Of a stretch of 28,212 nucleotides of DNA, positions 26,935 to 28,212 are shown one piece after another; the stretch's first letter is position 1, and every line of letters starts with the position of its first letter. This DNA comes from a virus. The translations under genes and the position numbers were made by a program. The stretch spans positions 1 to 28,212 of IMG/VR virus record IMGVR_UViG_3300049617_000230, one strand, 5' to 3'. The notes below the pieces were generated by a model. The model had not been told where the DNA came from. It saw only the letters and a list, made by a program, of their open reading frames with translations, and did no database searches.

Positions 26935-27408
26935 ATGGTCATTACCTTCGACGGAGTCGTGCTCGCCCGGGAACGCCAGGACGGCGGGACCGACGGCGTG
27001 ATGGGCTTCGACCCGGCGGGCAAGCAGCGCGTGCAGATCGCGGAGTTCATCCGCGCGCTGGACGCGGTGCCCTACGCGCGCGGCAACCGGATCCACACGC
27101 TCAAAGGAACGATCATGCCCGCCGTGTTCCCGAGCCCGGGCGCGGCGATGGCGGATCTATTGACCAGGTACTCGGGCCTGCCGCAGTCGGGCATCCTCCA
27201 GTTCGAGCAAGACGGCTTTTCGGTGCAGTTCGCCAACGCCGTTCTGGAATCGTTCGAATCGCAGCGGGACGGCTGCAGCTACACGGTCGACATCAGTTTC
27301 CAGGCGAGCGTCGTCAGCAAGATCACCTATCCGCCCCCGATCATCACCGATGCCGGCCAGGTGCTCGGCACGGACGACGGTAACGCCATCACCCCCGACC
27401 CCTCCTAA
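26935..27408 (+). CDS. Tail protein of unknown role
   Basis: A 157-residue beta-rich protein starting at the ATG at 26935 (a second ATG at 26928 is in another frame). VITFDGVVLARERQDGG opens it; GKQRVQIAEFIRALDAVPYA, NRIHTLKGTIMPAVFPSPGA, LTRYSGLPQSGILQFEQDGF and FESQRDGCSYTVDISFQASV follow. The pattern (G-x-x-L-x-x-x-x, then a central ARGN-R-x-H-T-L-K-G, then Y-T-V-D-I-S-F) resembles proteins encoded after the tail tube in siphoviruses of this kind. A role as tail tube partner or assembly chaperone is possible. No leader ribosome-binding site is seen. Confidence 0.65.
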   Translation: MVITFDGVVLARERQDGGTDGVMGFDPAGKQRVQIAEFIRALDAVPYARGNRIHTLKGTIMPAVFPSPGAAMADLLTRYSGLPQSGILQFEQDGFSVQFANAVLESFESQRDGCSYTVDISFQASVVSKITYPPPIITDAGQVLGTDDGNAITPDPS

Positions 27409-27415
27409 CCTCACC

Positions 27416-28212
27416 ATGAAACATATCCTCCTCTTCCTCGCTCTGCTCGCGCCGGGCCTTCTCCAGGCGCAGACCTATTCGCAGATCACGCCGTTCGGAC
27501 TGCCCCCGGCCTCGTCGGTCAATTCGACCGATTACATCATCGTCGAGCAGGTGAACGGCGCAAGCCCGACCGGCTATGCCACGCGCAAGGGAACCTTTCC
27601 CCAGCTGCAGACGGCCGTGCTCGATGGCCTGACGATTGCGGCGACGACCGGCACGCTGACGATCGGCAATGGCGACGCGCTGACGGTGAACAGCACGCTG
27701 ACCCTGGCCGGAACGAGCGGCGCGACCCTGAACATCGGCGGCGGCGGCACGCTCGGGACGGCCGCGTACACCGCATCGAGCGCGTACGATGCGGCCGGCG
27801 CGGCGGCGGCCGCGCAGGCGGCGAGCACGCCGGCCACGACGATCAACCTGACTGTGCCCGAAGCAATGACCACGTCGCAGCTGGGAAAGTACACGGTTAA
27901 CGATGCGGTTGTTCCGGCGGGTGCGACGATCGGGACGAGTTCCTATCCGCTGAAGGTGTCCGGCAGCCCGGTGATCAGTCCTGGTCCGCAGACCCTGCCG
28001 GCGAACACGACGGTCTTTGTGGGAAGTTCAACCGCTCTCGAGATCGATTGCATCAACGGCAATGTCGCGACGCTGGACACGACCGGCTCGACCACCGTCA
28101 CCGTTCCGGCCGGGCAGGTGGTCAGCAATGTCCTGATCGACTGCGAGGATAATTCGACCAGTGCGGACGGGAACAGCGCCGCCAAGGTGGTCTTCACGGC
28201 CAACCAGACCAA
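27416..28212 (+). CDS. Tail-fibre-like protein with signal peptide (C-terminus outside the window)
   Basis: An open frame from the ATG at 27416 to the right edge, 265 residues without a stop. It starts with a clear signal peptide, MKHILLFLALLAPGLLQAQ, with a probable cut after QA. The following part is Ala/Gly/Thr/Ser-rich and repetitive (TIAATTGTLTIGNGDALTVN, then YTASSAYDAAGAAAAAQAAS), then SSTALEIDCING, TLDTTGSTTVTVPAG and further beta strands. Short strands and Ala/Ser/Thr runs are typical of trimeric phage fibres with a beta-helix. A Sec signal on a virion fibre is unusual. CCTCC, not a Shine-Dalgarno sequence, lies ahead of the ATG. Confidence 0.75.
   Translation, partial: MKHILLFLALLAPGLLQAQTYSQITPFGLPPASSVNSTDYIIVEQVNGASPTGYATRKGTFPQLQTAVLDGLTIAATTGTLTIGNGDALTVNSTLTLAGTSGATLNIGGGGTLGTAAYTASSAYDAAGAAAAAQAASTPATTINLTVPEAMTTSQLGKYTVNDAVVPAGATIGTSSYPLKVSGSPVISPGPQTLPANTTVFVGSSTALEIDCINGNVATLDTTGSTTVTVPAGQVVSNVLIDCEDNSTSADGNSAAKVVFTANQT

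Noticed and set aside
1-28212. tRNA genes, CRISPR arrays and insertion sequences
   Set aside because: No cloverleaf-like sequence, no regularly spaced direct repeats and no IS transposase with inverted ends were seen; the only transposase is the phage's own.
1-28212. Phage ends (TG...CA with transposase-binding repeats)
   Set aside because: Both edges lie inside genes (a conserved early protein and a fibre), so the ends must be outside the window.

Overview
The window is most of a transposable (Mu-type) temperate phage or prophage in a GC-rich bacterium. The DNA is GC-rich in nearly all genes, the core genes are Mu homologues (DDE transposase with an AAA+ partner, Gam, gp27/gp28/gp29-type packaging genes, I-type protease, gp36-like protein), and no host housekeeping gene is present. 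Several late genes start without a clear Shine-Dalgarno sequence, behind A-rich leaders. I suspect a Verrucomicrobiota host, but this is a weak inference; no ribosomal RNA or marker gene is here. Neither phage end is visible: the first and last genes run off the window.

Left half (1-9332, minus strand): one long early operon. In transcription order it holds a Ner-like DNA-binding protein, a 65-aa protein, an excisionase-like helix-turn-helix protein, a small zinc-ribbon protein, an 83-aa protein, the transposase, an 82-aa protein, the MuB-like ATPase, three small proteins, Gam, a 26-aa membrane peptide, a DUF7352-like protein, a DnaB-type replicative helicase, two small proteins and a truncated conserved phage protein. 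Every junction is a stop/start overlap except one. There, between two copies of a 14-bp repeat (8169-8182 and 8665-8678), lies a plus-strand membrane-protein gene of different codon use, which I read as an inserted moron.

Switch region (9290-10563): a divergent control region, then a CI/LexA-like repressor and a GYF_2-domain membrane protein, both on the plus strand. The early operon runs away from the late genes, unlike in Mu itself.

Right half (10614-28212, plus strand): the late region. It begins after a perfect 7-bp inverted repeat with lysis and envelope genes (membrane/lipoprotein, small membrane protein, lipoprotein, spanin-like protein), a GT-A-type glycosyltransferase and a double-psi beta-barrel protein that may be the endolysin. 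Packaging genes follow (gp25/26-like small proteins, small and large terminase, portal), then head genes (protease, scaffold-like protein, unknown, cement-like protein, major capsid), a terminator-like hairpin, gp36-like and minor head proteins, tail completion and terminator proteins, a tail-tube candidate with two inserted repeats, another tail protein and a fibre-like protein with a signal peptide. No tail-sheath gene is seen where Mu has one, so the particle may be a siphovirus.

The most interesting signals are the tripeptide Leu-Ala-Asn, which recurs about 15 times in six head proteins and almost nowhere else (possible maturation-protease sites); the moron; a phage-borne DnaB in a Mu-type early operon; the glycosyltransferase among lysis genes; and the duplicated module shared by protease and scaffold.
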